A DNA stretch of 63,614 nt from Phaeoceros laevis (GCA_049999765.1 JBNGIQ010009143.1:1-63614); one strand, 5' to 3'. Positions 10,404 through 20,781 are shown, counted from the first letter of the stretch. Numbers and translations: made by a program. The notes: generated from the letters alone by a model not told the origin.

Positions 10404-10970
10404 ATGGCGGGAGAGCCAAAAGTGGCGGTACAACCCATCTTGCGTGCCACCATTCAGTGGCAACCTCCCGACGAAGGAATTACATTGGTAGAACTGTCGG
10501 GGGTATGGCTGCAGGACTCGAGGCACTGCTCAAATCGGGCATGAAAATTCAAAGTGTATTGTGACACATCTGCTCAGGCCAGGTTGGTAGCTAAGTCTAG
10601 ATTGGAGCAGCTACACCAGGAGTTTCCCAGTCAGCTGGATGTGACTGCATATGCAGGTGCGTGTACAACTTTCCCGTCAAATGTAGTGCTAATCCAAAAA
10701 CAACATTTTCAATAATGCTTAGAGATGATCATTTAATTATTGCAGGCTTGGAATACCAAGGCATGCCACAGGCTGGTACGGACAAAGGTCTGGAAGATCA
10801 TGCCTGTTTGCAGACTTGGTCAGGATCATTCATTGGGAACAAACTCAAAACCTCAATGTGGGTTGTATTCTAGAGAATTCTTCAGCTCAGTTTAATGCAA
10901 GGGAAGTAGTGCAGCAGGACTTCACAGCCATTCAACATTTAGCCGGTGCACCATTACTTGTTGATGCTTA
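10404..10970 (+). pseudogene. Cytosine-C5 DNA methyltransferase-like relic
   Basis: Read through about four frame changes, this stretch matches the order of C5-methyltransferase motifs. A motif I-like AdoMet-binding loop (10486-10540: VEL, then GG, AAGLEALLKSGMKI) is followed by an acidic position in YCDTSAQAR and helix RLEQLHQEFP. A motif IV-like segment (10730-10790) reads IIAGLEYQGMPQAG, where the family has a Pro-Cys-Gln catalytic loop; here the Cys is Tyr, so activity would be lost. A motif VI-like segment (10815-10900) reads LVRIIHW, then ILENSSAQF with the expected Glu-Asn. It begins at an ATG at 10404. No target-recognition domain is seen before it joins copia RNase H near 10975. It is either a gene captured by a retroelement or a host fragment. 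Confidence 0.6.
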
Positions 10971-10975
10971 CCATT

Positions 10976-11225
10976 CGAAATGCTTGCTGGATGCCTGCTG
11001 TGGCCAAGTAATTGGACGAGGCCCGAGATTTCCTTTGCAACATCACACATCTCTCAATTCCTGGTCAGCCCTGGACGAGTACACTGGACTGCTGCCAAGA
11101 GAGTACTATGCTACCTGAAGGGGAGGCCATTCCTCGCCTTGCTATTCGTCTCACAAGGTGGCAAAGTACAATTCAGCATAGTGTGTTAACTAATTCGGAC
11201 TGGGCTGCAGACAGAGACTCAAGGA
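10976..11225 (+). pseudogene. Copia RT/RNase H fragment
   Basis: Readable in two frames. It has the usual NWTRPEISFATSHISQFL stretch, then GRVHWTAAKRVLCYLKG, then NSDWAADRDSRKS, where DSDWA carries the first RNase H aspartate (here Asn-Ser-Asp). It joins the methyltransferase relic without a visible boundary and stops where LINE-1 sequence begins. It has no LTR or other parts of a copia element nearby. Confidence 0.75.
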
Positions 11226-11229
11226 AGTC

Positions 11230-12409
11230 TCAACAAGAGATTATTGAACATAGCGCACATGAACTGATGGAGTTACATAGGGTTCTTGAAACCATGGCCA
11301 AAAATATTGCATTAAAAATAATCTTGGGAAATCCAACAAAGCTCCTCCAACTTGGCTAGGAAGACAAGGACATGTTCTTCAAAAAGCTTTACAGGATCTT
11401 TTGACCCAAGGCCTGCATGCCGAGAACATGGATAAATTTCAAGACCTGCAAAAACAATTTAGATCATATACCAATTGGAAAAGGGCAAAATTACAGACAC
11501 AGTTGAACTTACAACACCTATGCATACCTTATGAAGAACCTGAAATCGTTCTGGAAAAAATTGAAGAGAAAGAAAGCAGTTGTTGGTCTTATTAGCACCG
11601 TGACGGAACAATGGTATCAATATGTAAAAAGCTTGTACAACTCCAAAGAACCTCAACATAACAACGCGACGACCTACTAATCATCCACATTAAAAATCAC
11701 TGCCACCCACATCTTAACGACCATCAAGCTCCTCAAGAAAGGTAAAACCCTGGATTCCAACCACTTGCAAGCTGAAATGCTACACATACTGGAGGACATA
11801 TCTATGGTTCTGTACATGTTGGCCTTGTTTAACATTCTCCTGTCTAATGGGATACTACTCCCCAAATGTGGATTCACCACCGCATACCCAATCTTCAAAA
11901 AATGGGGATTACAGTGTTGCCTCAAATTACAGAATAGTTATGGTCAACTCTATTTTCCACAACTACTTTCAACTTTGTCTGTGCCAAGTTGAGGAGTGCA
12001 ATCTGTCAAAATGGGGGGGTTCGGGCTTCCGAGCCCTAGCACTCTTTATGTATGATTGAATAAACACCCTTAGCATACACTTAGCATAACTCACCCTCAC
12101 AAGGGGAGCTTGAATTCTAACACAATCCACTTCTAGTAATACCGTGCAAGCAAGGGATACAGTACCATAGATCTCATATTTACCCTCACAGTAATGACGG
12201 AAGAAAGGAAGTTACACAGAAAACTATTGTGTACATGCTTTGTCGACCTTCGAAAAGCCTTTGACACAGTACCACGCCACATCTTACGGACATCAACGCA
12301 GCAAGCGAACATACCTACACCTCTTATAAGGGCAACACAATTTCTATGCCAAGTTTGCCTCGTCAAGATAAAAACCTCAGATGGATACACTCAATCATTT
12401 CCTAGTGAC
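11230..12409 (+). mobile_element. LINE-1 (non-LTR retrotransposon), 5' segment
   Basis: Decayed LINE polyprotein upstream of and including the start of the reverse transcriptase. Readable landmarks are IKLLKKGKTLDSNHLQAEML near 11730-11780, then SNYRIVMVNSIFHNYF near 11920-11970, and YSTIDLIFTLT plus CFVDLRKAFDTVPR near 12160-12270. These follow the order of LINE RT motifs 0 to 3. Several stops and frameshifts are present. About 150 bp near 11990-12140 do not fit the RT reading and may be a small insertion. The LINE is cut at 12409 by Gypsy-2 and resumes at 24478. Confidence 0.75.
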
Positions 12410-12721
12410 TGTTAGGGAGCACGGTATTATTAGCTATGATGGCCATATTATTAACTATGATGTCCCTTGGCGCAATAAGTATAGAAGATAGGATAAGATA
12501 TTTTAAAGATAGCGTAGCGAAGCGGGGCCATACGTTTTCGTTAACTTGCCTATACGGCATGCCACCACGTGGCCCAATGGCTGCATACTTGTTAGTTTAA
12601 GGCTACGGCCGGCGAGGAATGCTGGGCCGATTGGCCTGGTAACGTGTGAGCTTGGTGTGTCAACAAGCTTCTCCGTCGCATCGCGTTAAGCCGACTGCTA
12701 ATCGCGCGACGGCCCGTGACA
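12410..12721 (+). repeat. Gypsy-2 5' LTR
   Basis: 312 bp, starting TGTTAGGGAGCACGG and ending CCCGTGACA. Matches 24163-24472 with scattered substitutions and small indels, so the insertion is older than Copia-1. Confidence 0.94.
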
Positions 12722-12722
12722 G

Positions 12723-12735
12723 TGGTATCAAAGCC
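12723..12735 (+). other. Gypsy-2 primer-binding site
   Basis: TGGTATCAAAGCC, one base after the LTR end. It is the initiator-Met tRNA complement with one change from the common TGGTATCAGAGC; Gypsy-3 shares the same variant (TGGTATCAAAGC). Confidence 0.85.
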
Positions 12736-12950
12736 GTCCTTGTTTGTTATCGAAGCCCGTGGGGCTGTGCGATTGGTAAATCTGTTTGTGGAAGAAGTGT
12801 CGCCGGGAGTGGAAAGGGTGGAGATTCATCGCAGTGAGGAGCCACTGCCATTCGAGGCCCAGCAGCCACAAAGGGACATGCCGATGGTAGACTTGACGAT
12901 CAAGTTGGACGAAGGGTACTCAACAGCAGAGGAGGACTTTTTCGACGGCA

Positions 12951-14076
12951 ATGGCGAGGATGGAGACCGACTTGGAGAACGTGCAGCAGTCAGTAGCGCC
13001 GGACCAAGTTTACCAACTCCTCGCTGAGAGGGTGCAGCAACTGGTGGCAGCCCTTTGGGAGGCGCAGGTGCAAGTAGAGTCTGTCCAGGCGCAGGCAACA
13101 CGGGCGGTGCAGCAACTGGTGGCAGCCCTTCGGGAGGGTGCAGCAACTGGTGGCAGCCCTTCGGGAGGCGCAGGCGCAAGTACAATGTGTCCAGGCGCAG
13201 GCAACACAGGCGGTGCAGGCGGCGCCGAATGTGATTCCGCCACCGCCGGTCGCGACCAACAATGGGGAGGCATCCACTTCCAACCCGTTTACGCATTTCA
13301 AAATTCCTAAACCTGATTTCTTTGATGGCAGGCGGGACGCAACGACAGTAGAACAATGGTCCTAAAAACTATGCCAGTATATCCTTTTGTAGAGAGTGCC
13401 AAAGGAGTGTCAAGTCAGTTTCGCGTCTACCTACTTGAAGGATTCAGCCCTACAGTGGTGGCTTCAGCGGGAGGACGCCGTGATGCGGGGCAAACTCCTC
13501 CCCTTCCCCAATCTGCCCACCTTCTTGCAGGGGCTCCACGAACAGTTTGTGCCAATCGAGGGGAGAATTGTGGCAAGGGCGCGCCTCAAGCAGCTGGTGC
13601 AAACCGGTAGTGCTGCGGCATACTTGGAACAGTTGTTGAGGATCATTTTGAGCATTCCTGGGATGTTGGAAGATGAGAAGCTTGACCGCTAAATGGAGGG
13701 GTTAAAGCCAAAGGCACAAAACAAGGTCAGGATGAGGAGCTGCCACACGTTGGAGGAAGCAATGATCGTCGTGGAGAGGATGGATGCAAATTTTGATCGG
13801 AGGTACTGGTTTCCTCGAGGAGGGCAACGCCCAGCTGCAGATAACGGGCCTACTCCTATGGAGTTAGGACAAGTCCAGGAGTTCAAAGGCATGCAAAAAT
13901 CCAGTTATTCATGCAATCAGTATGGACATAGGGCAGCTGAGTGCCCGACAGCACCAGCATGTCCCAGGGGCAACAACGCTGGACGGGGTAGGGAAAGACC
14001 TGCTCCCGCCCAGCCAGGAAGGCGTGTGAACAATCTTGAGGAGGAGCAGGGAAATGGCAACCCCCAGCAGGCGTAG
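12951..14076 (+). pseudogene. Gypsy-2 gag
   Basis: A likely start is the ATG at 12951 (MARMETDLENVQQ). The N-terminal part is an alanine/glutamine-rich helix built of repeats of about 60-75 bp (13034-13220: LVAALREAQ, VQAQATQAV) that probably form a coiled coil. After IPKPDFFDGRRDATTVEQW comes the retrotran_gag region with ALQWWLQ near 13450 and the zinc knuckle CNQYGHRAAEC near 13910. The first cysteine of the CCHC knuckle is missing (Tyr). The frame changes inside the Ala/Gln repeats, there is a TAA after VEQWS near 13363, then a frame change, and a TAA at about 13690. Confidence 0.85.
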
Positions 14077-14168
14077 GCAACCAGGCTGGGGAAGATTACT
14101 GCCTACAAAACTGTGACTTAGAAGGAGAGAATCCGAGAGTTTGACAACTTTTTGTAGTACAGGGTAAA

Positions 14169-14577
14169 TTGGATAAGCAGCCTTGCAGGATATTCATTGA
14201 TTGCGGTGCCTCTTCAAACTTTTTGTCTAGGACTTTTGCCACTAAACATCGTTTGTCTACAACGCAGAAGTGTAGTAGTGTATCCCTAGCGGATGGAAGT
14301 CGGGAATGCTCAGCCCTCATGGCTGAGCAAAGGAGTGTTCATGCGTTTGGGAAGGTATGCTGAGAAACTTCGATTTACGGTCACTGATTTGGGTAATGGT
14401 TACGATGCTATTCTAGGAATGCCTTGGCTTGAAGATTTACAGCCCGCCATAACCTAGAAATCTAGGGAACTAACGATCAACTAGAAGGGCAGGCTGTTGA
14501 AGGTGGTGGGTGAAAAGCTCAGGGTACAGGGGAAGAGTGAGGCCACAGAAAGAGCAGACACTCCTAAGATCCAGGTA
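14169..14577 (+). pseudogene. Gypsy-2 protease
   Basis: Retropepsin-like segment with active site FIDCGASSNFLS near 14195, where Asp-Cys-Gly replaces Asp-Ser/Thr-Gly; Gypsy-4 shares Asp-Cys-Gly, so this is a lineage trait and not random decay. Downstream, GYDAILGMPWLEDLQPAIT near 14400-14450 is the usual second conserved protease block. A frameshift lies near 14340 and stops near 14455 and 14483. The coding sequence is broken at 14582 by Copia-2 and continues from 21162. Confidence 0.82.
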
Positions 14578-14582
14578 GTTTC

Positions 14583-14840
14583 TGTAGAAATTACAAAGTA
14601 TTTAAGTAGGTATTGCATTAGTTAATTATTTATTAGTTAATTAAACGAAACGTCATAAGACATGAACAATGTAAAGGGCACGACAAAACGTCGTGCCCTA
14701 ACCAACCACTGTCCTGGCCATGGGACGTGGCCAACCGCCGCCACCTCCTTCCTACTTAAGGAGCGTGCGCGCTAATCAATCTCTCTTGTTTTTGCTAATC
14801 AGATCTTCTAATCTAGCATTCGATCTTAGGCAAGTCTTCT
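14583..14840 (+). repeat. Copia-2 5' LTR with hairpins
   Basis: Contains an inverted repeat GGGCACGAC...GTCGTGCCC (14676-14698) and a second stem CCAC-T-GTCC...GGAC-GTGG (14706-14730). Copia-4 keeps both structures with paired base changes in the second. A TTAAGG-type A/T motif lies before the GTGCGCGC block. Confidence 0.92.
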
Positions 14841-14852
14841 TGGTATCAGAGC
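14841..14852 (+). other. Copia-2 primer-binding site
   Basis: TGGTATCAGAGC directly after the 5' LTR, complementary to the 3' end of initiator Met tRNA. Confidence 0.9.
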
Positions 14853-14864
14853 GGGAGTTCTAGG

Positions 14865-15050
14865 ATGGATCCCGCTGTACCCAAATCAAACAGTGCAATC
14901 TGCAACTGCGATTCTGCAGATTGCATCAAGAACCTGTCTCCTAAACATTTTAGGCTTGTTGTACAATCACTGAAAATGTCCTTACTGAAACGATTTGGGT
15001 CTCTAGCCGAGTCTTTCCTTGCCGCTGCAGTCCATCACTACTATAGTTGA
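14865..15050 (+). CDS. Copia-2 pre-gag ORF a
   Basis: A 61-codon ORF from the first ATG after the primer-binding site (MDPAVPKSNSA). It has three cysteines near the start (CNCDSADC) and a helical C-terminal half (VVQSLKMSLLKRFGSLAESF). It ends TGA just before ORF b, in a different frame. Copia-1 has a first ORF in the same place. No family recognised. Confidence 0.45.
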   Translation: MDPAVPKSNSAICNCDSADCIKNLSPKHFRLVVQSLKMSLLKRFGSLAESFLAAAVHHYYS

Positions 15051-15061
15051 ACTGCAGCGCA

Positions 15062-15676
15062 ATGCCTAGAAGAAGAAGTCGAAAATTTACATCAGGTTGT
15101 CCAGGGGATATGTCAATTTCACAGCAAGATAGGATTAGCCAGTTTTTGTCAAATTCTGTACAACCTGCATTTGCAAGGTATAATTCAGTTAGTCAGCATG
15201 TCCAAGATAGGACGTTGAAGCCTGATCCCCTTGCACACATCAGACATGAAGTTGGGAAGAAAATTCAGCAAGCAAAACTTGAGTCTGAATTCAGCGGTCG
15301 TGCACTTACCAAAACGAAGGCTCCTTTGTGTAGGGATTGCACAGATCGTTTCAAATCTTTCCCTTCTCCCACTGATCAACTACTAGTTGAAATCTATGAT
15401 GTCATAAAGTCTAATGCTGCAAGGAATCAAAGTGAAATCAGGGAAATTGCTGACAAACTGGATGATACATATGCACGGATTCAGGCTCTTAGTGAACAGC
15501 TGCGTATAGTAATTGTCACTGAACATTTGGAACCAGAATCTATGTATGGATTCAGACACCTGAATAATCGTGGCTCGCCTGTCATTGAACAGTTGTGTAA
15601 CACATTAGACGGTGTCAATAGGCAGGCAGCAGAGGCAAGGAGATCCCTTAGGAAGAGGGGTCTAAATCCTGCTTAA
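15062..15676 (+). CDS. Copia-2 pre-gag ORF b, basic/coiled-coil protein
   Basis: 204 codons from ATG 15062, in frame with gag but closed by TAA (15674-15676) and a further TGA just before the gag ATG. It starts MPRRRSRKFTSG, highly basic, and has a long amphipathic helix region around residues 115-160 (NQSEIREIADKLDDTYARIQ) like a coiled coil. Size, place, basic start and coiled coil match Copia-1 ORF b although little sequence is shared. That this long frame survived in a damaged element suggests it was under selection in the active family. Function unknown. Confidence 0.6.
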   Translation: MPRRRSRKFTSGCPGDMSISQQDRISQFLSNSVQPAFARYNSVSQHVQDRTLKPDPLAHIRHEVGKKIQQAKLESEFSGRALTKTKAPLCRDCTDRFKSFPSPTDQLLVEIYDVIKSNAARNQSEIREIADKLDDTYARIQALSEQLRIVIVTEHLEPESMYGFRHLNNRGSPVIEQLCNTLDGVNRQAAEARRSLRKRGLNPA

Positions 15677-15685
15677 TCCCTATGA

Positions 15686-18600
15686 ATGTCACATAGGGGC
15701 AGGGGTGTTGGAAACTTACCAAATCGTGGTAGAACACCTGGTAGAGGTCGAGCAGCTGCAGACAACCAGCATCAAGCCTTAGCTGTAGATCCCTTGTCAC
15801 TGTACAGTAGCTCTTCCTCGCAGTCAAACACCTCCTCGCCTCAAGGTCCCGCACACAGTGCACAGTCTAGCACAAGCCCTGCTGCACAAATACATGCATT
15901 TAAACAAGGGTTAGCCTTACAGCTAGCTACTCGAGTAGTTCAAGCAATGGCTGCAGCAGCTGCAGGTACCGTAAACAATACCACAGTAAATAATTTGAAG
16001 ATAGACTTCAAGGAGAAGGATAGATTTGCCGGTTCCCAGTTTGACATCTGGGCACTACGAGTGAAAACTATCCTTCGTAAACACGATTTGTGGGACGTGG
16101 TCACTGGTACTTTGGCTAAACCTGGTACGAACGCCACTCAAGCTGAGAAAGATGCTTGGAACAAGAAGGACTTACGTGCACTCGGTGTTATATAATCTGC
16201 ACTGGATGGGTCCATGATGGACTATACTCGAGATGTGGACACAACCAAAGATGTGTGGGATAACCTGACTCAAGCATATCAGGTTGTGAATGGTACCTCA
16301 ATGGTAACTACCATGTGCTCTTTTTATAACCATAAGATGAAGGAATCTGATTCCATGGAAACACATGTCAGTAAGTTCCACACACTGAGGTCAAAACTCA
16401 CATCAAGTGGTACAACTACATCTGAAATATCAGCCTCAATTGCCTTGCTTCTCACTCTTCCAGAGAGCTATAGGACGTTTGTAAGCAATTACAGTTCGAA
16501 CCTACGCAATATACAGCAAGCTACGCCGGCAGGCCAAAACCTTGCCGTACATTTATCAGACCTGGTTGGAGCCCTTCTCGAGGAAGAGGCAACACGCAAT
16601 GCAAACCGAGGTGGCACCTCCCACAGGGGAGAGACCTCAAACAGGGCTCTCTTTACGCAAAGAGGTCCTAGGAGGGCACCATCTCGTCAACCATGGTCTA
16701 GTGGCAATGTTGCAGCGAATAAGAAGCGTCCAGGGGCTGGACCTACACGGAAAAAGGGTCCATGTAACTGGTGCTTAATACCTGGTCATTTTGAATCTGA
16801 GTGCAGAAAGAAGAAGGCAAATGAGCCCCGTCGGGTTGCACCTGCAGCAGAGAGCAACTTGGTTCAGCGAAAGAACAATATTCTGGCAGTATGTATGGTT
16901 GCTACAACTCAGGTTAATGATGTGTGGTACCTGGATACATGTGCGTCAGCACATATCTGCCATAACCGGCAGTCATTCATACACTACAAGGAATTGCCAG
17001 CAGGGCAGGAAGTCCTTGTTGGTGATGATCAGGGGCTTGCAATAGCTGGAACAGGCACAGTGCCTGTCTTGCTGACTCACCGGAGCACCATCAATCTTAT
17101 GTATGTCCTACATGTACCAACCATGGTCAAGAATCTTGTGTCAGTAAGCCATTTCCAGAAGCAACATGGTCTGTCAATCTCCTTTATAGGACTTGACTGT
17201 GTTATAACTGATCCACAATTCAAGGGCAAGACATTGGCAACAGGTAAACCTGTGAATGATCTGTATGCATTGGACTTTGTCTCCAAGTATGGCAAGCCTC
17301 CACCTTCAGCTCAGGTCACCGAGGCTGCACAACGTGATTAGCAGTCTCTACTATGGCATTACCATTTAGGACATGCTAACTTTGACAAAATCAAGTCTAT
17401 GATAGCAGACAATACCTTATACCGAGAGAAGTTCTTGCTTAAGGTGGTTAACAAACAATTCTGCGAAGCTTGTGCTTTTGGGAAGCACCAACGGTTACCA
17501 TACCGGGATACCAACCCAACAAGAGCCACTAAGTTGCTCGAGGTTGTTCATTCTGATCTATGTGGCCCCATGTCGACCACATCCCTTGGTGGTGCCAAGT
17601 ATATCCTCTCCTTTGTGGATGATTGGAGTCGGTATACTATTGTCTATTTTATCAAGAACAAAAATCAGACATTAGGTTGCTTCCAGGAATATGTTACATT
17701 TGCTCAAAGGCAAACAGGGGAGCTAGTCAAAACCTTGAGGAGTGATGGCGGAGGCGAATATTGTTCAGACGAGTTTGCTGCCTACTGCCGGTCACTTGGA
17801 ATTGCCCGACAGATTATTGTTCCCTATACGTCGGCGCAGAATCCTCTTGCCGAGCTGAACAACAAGCATCTGCAACAAGCTGCGAAGTCCTTGCTCAAGG
17901 TCTCGCACTTGTCCAGGGGATATTGGGCAGAAGCTGTTGCTACAGCCAACTACATCAAAATGCATCTTCCCACCAAAGCGTTTGCTGGTTCCACTCCCTA
18001 TGAAAGGTGGACATCACACAAGCCATGCATTAATCACCTCAGAATTTTTGGTGCCCCAGCATATGCTCACCTATCTGAGGACCAGAGGGTAAAGCTGGAT
18101 TACAAAGCAAGAAAGTACGTGTTCGTCGGCTATACAGAAGGTATCAAAGGGTATAAACTCTATGACCCCGACACCCGTACTACAACACATGCTCGAAGTG
18201 TTTTATTCAATGAACTTGCATTACTAGAACCACCACAGCTGGCACCACTTAGCACCCAAGCATCCAGCAGTAACAGTCAGTCAGAGGACATAGATATCGG
18301 TGTCCAGTCAACTGATGCATCAATCACTAGTCAGGCACCTCTGCAGGCTGCAATTCCACAGTTACAACCATCCAGCCCTCAAGCTACATTTCACCATCCA
18401 GTCACAAGTCAGCAAGACTCATTAGATGGGCAGGTCGAGGAACTTAGCTACTTCCCCGATGATGCCGAGTCTAGTCGAGTCTCGCATGACCTTGGTGTGG
18501 AAAACCATGATGATGGTGAATCTGAACAACAAGTAGGCAATGATGGGTTAGTACATACAGAGGAAGATGCAGCACCTGCAAATACGGATATTTATGTCCC

Positions 18601-20303
18601 TGAAGAACCTTTAAGGAGAAGTGGTAGAAGACATACATCGTCTCCAGCTGAATGGCTAGCACCATCACTTACATATAATTCATTCCTTGTTGAGGAACAA
18701 GAAGAGCCTGTGGACTTGGGTGAGCCACAGTCTTACAAAGAGGCAATCACCTCACATGAAGCTGCAAAATGGCATGTTGCCATACAGTCGGAGTATCAAT
18801 CCCTTATAGATAATAAGACATGGGAGCTGGTAGACCTTCCTCCTGGCCGCAAGGCAGTCATTTGTAAGTGGGTCTTTAAAAAGAAGTTGGCACATGATGG
18901 TTCAATTGCGAGATACAAAGCACGCCTTGTTGCTCGAGGCTATAGCCAAGTGGAAGGGCTAGACTACACCGAGACACTCTCGCCTGCAGTAAGAGCAACA
19001 TCAGTAAGAACACTGTTAGCAATAGCAGCCCAACATGACTTCAAGATGCACCATATGGATGTTAAAACAACGTTTTTAAATGGCACCTTGGAGGAGACCA
19101 TCTACATGAGGCAACCTGAGGGTTTCGAGGATAAGAAACATCCAGACAAGGTATGCAAACTCATAAAGACTATATATGGGCTAAAGCAATCGCCCAGGGC
19201 GTGGTATAAAAGGATTGATAAGTACCCGAAGGATTCAGGCTTTGTTCAATCTGACTCAAATAGTAACGTATACAAGCTGTATGAAAAAATGGTGCAGTAT
19301 ACCTTGCACTATATGTCGACGACGCAGTGATTATTGCTAGCAATCCTGCGCTCATGGAAAGGGTGAAGGGCATACTGACATCAGAATTTAGCATGACGGA
19401 TGTCGGATAGCTTACTTACTTCCTCGGCATTCAGATCATGCAGAACCTTGCCTTACACACTGTATTCATATATCAAAGCCAATTTATTAGGCAAGTATTA
19501 ATCAGATTCAGGATGCAAGATTGTAAGCCTGCATCCACACCTCTTGCAGTGGGAGACAAGCTCACCCTTGATGTGTCCTAAAACTGAAGAAGAACGGCAG
19601 AAGATGGAGCTAATTCCATATAGATCAGCTGTTTGTACACTAATTTATTTTAGGAACTGGACTAGGCCGGAGCTGTCACAATCAGTAGGAGCAACTGCAC
19701 AGTTCCTTACGAACTATGGGAGCCCACATTGGGCTGCTGTGCAGAGGATAATGCGGTACCTGAAGGGTACACCTACACATGGTTTGCTGTACAGGAAAAG
19801 GCCTGAAAAACTCATACTTACCTGTTTTACGGATGCCGATTGGGCTGCGGACAACGACACTAGAAGATCCATATCAGCAAATTGCTTGAGGAAAGGATGA
19901 GTACAACTCAACTGTGATCTCCTGGTGCAGCAAGAAGCAAAATGTTGTCGCACTCTCCTCCACGGAGGCTGAGTACGCAGCCACTGCAACAGCCGCACAG
20001 GACATAGTCTACACAAGGGCGCTGCTGGCATCTCTTGGAGAAGAACAGGCATCCCCAACACTACTTCTGTGCGACAACCAGTCTGCCATTGCGTTAGCTC
20101 GTAACCCTATCATGCATTCTCGTACAAAACATATAGATATAAAGCACCACTTCATCAGGCAGGTTGTGAATGAAGGTACTGCTAATCTGCAATATTGTCC
20201 AACGGAGGAGAATGTGGCAGATGTGTTAACTAAGGCACTTGCAAGGGATAAACACGAGAAGTTCTGCAAGGCCGTGGGCCTAACATGCATGCCAGATACC
20301 TAG
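15686..20303 (+). pseudogene. Copia-2 gag-pol polyprotein
   Basis: One frame from ATG 15686 (MSHRGRGVGN) to the RNase H end, with five breaks. Gag: FAGSQFDIWALRVKTIL and zinc knuckle CNWCLIPGHFESEC. Protease: WYLDTCASAHICHN, with Asp-Thr-Cys-Ala, an odd active site. Integrase: VVHSDLCGP, RSDGGGEYCS and PLAELNNK. RT: HMDVKTTFLNG, YGLKQSPRAWYKR and LYVDDAVII; RNase H: TDADWAAD and SSTEAEYAA. Breaks: TAA 16193-16195 (CAA in the related Copia-3 sequence), TAG 17339-17341, loss of one A in an A-run near 19285, TAG near 19408 (CAG in Copia-4) and small frameshifts near 19560 and 19895. Confidence 0.92.
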
Positions 20304-20472
20304 ATCACTAGGCACCCACTAGGTAGATTCAACCAAGGCAACCTAAACCTGCATTCTTCCATCCCTGGAATCGGCGCTGAGGCAGCACAGTTGAGCACCT
20401 GTACCATGGTTCTGCATACAAGACACACCTGGCGCAGGTCAATCAAGAGAGGAGCTCAGCAGCAGTGGGAGT
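20304..20472 (+). other. Copia-2 spacer after pol
   Basis: Noncoding sequence between the end of RNase H and the 3' end of the antisense ORF. Nothing further recognised. Confidence 0.5.
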
Positions 20473-20781
20473 TCAGTGCACAAGGCACATACCGTAGCAG
20501 AGAATCAAGCGCCCATCTTCAGAGAAATCGCTCCCAGCATACATGAATCGGTCGGTGTAGTGCGACAAGTATCTGAATGGGGCGCCCTCAACAAGACGTG
20601 GAAAACCTTGCGCTTGGCGCCACTGCGCGTGAGCAGCCTCAAGTCCAGCCTCAAGCGACTGCAAACTGGTAATCCTAGTGCACAATAGACATGTCTTCTT
20701 CCGCCGCTTACACCAGGTATGAAGAACGACCATCAGAAGCACCACAGACTGGAGCAGGAACGCCGCCGGGCACCACTCCAT
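20473..20781 (-). CDS. Copia-2 antisense ORF with membrane segment
   Basis: A 102-codon ORF on the strand opposite to the element, between RNase H and the 3' LTR. It starts at ATG 20781. Residues 6-23 form a hydrophobic segment (AAFLLQSVVLLMVVLHTW), followed by KRRKK and a CLLC pair, suggesting a small single-pass membrane protein with a basic flank. The C-terminal half holds GFPRLVEGAPFRYL and RFMYAGSDFSED, nearly identical to the antisense frame of Copia-4 and recognisably related to the one of Copia-3. Conservation of protein on the antisense strand of three elements argues that it is a real gene. Function unknown. Confidence 0.65.
   Translation of the reverse strand: MEWCPAAFLLQSVVLLMVVLHTWCKRRKKTCLLCTRITSLQSLEAGLEAAHAQWRQAQGFPRLVEGAPFRYLSHYTDRFMYAGSDFSEDGRLILCYGMCLVH

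Noticed and set aside
12826-13356. Minus-strand ORF of 176 codons in Gypsy-2 gag
   Set aside because: It is the reverse reading of the Ala/Gln repeat region of gag; the repetitive Cys/Pro product is a by-product of that repeat.
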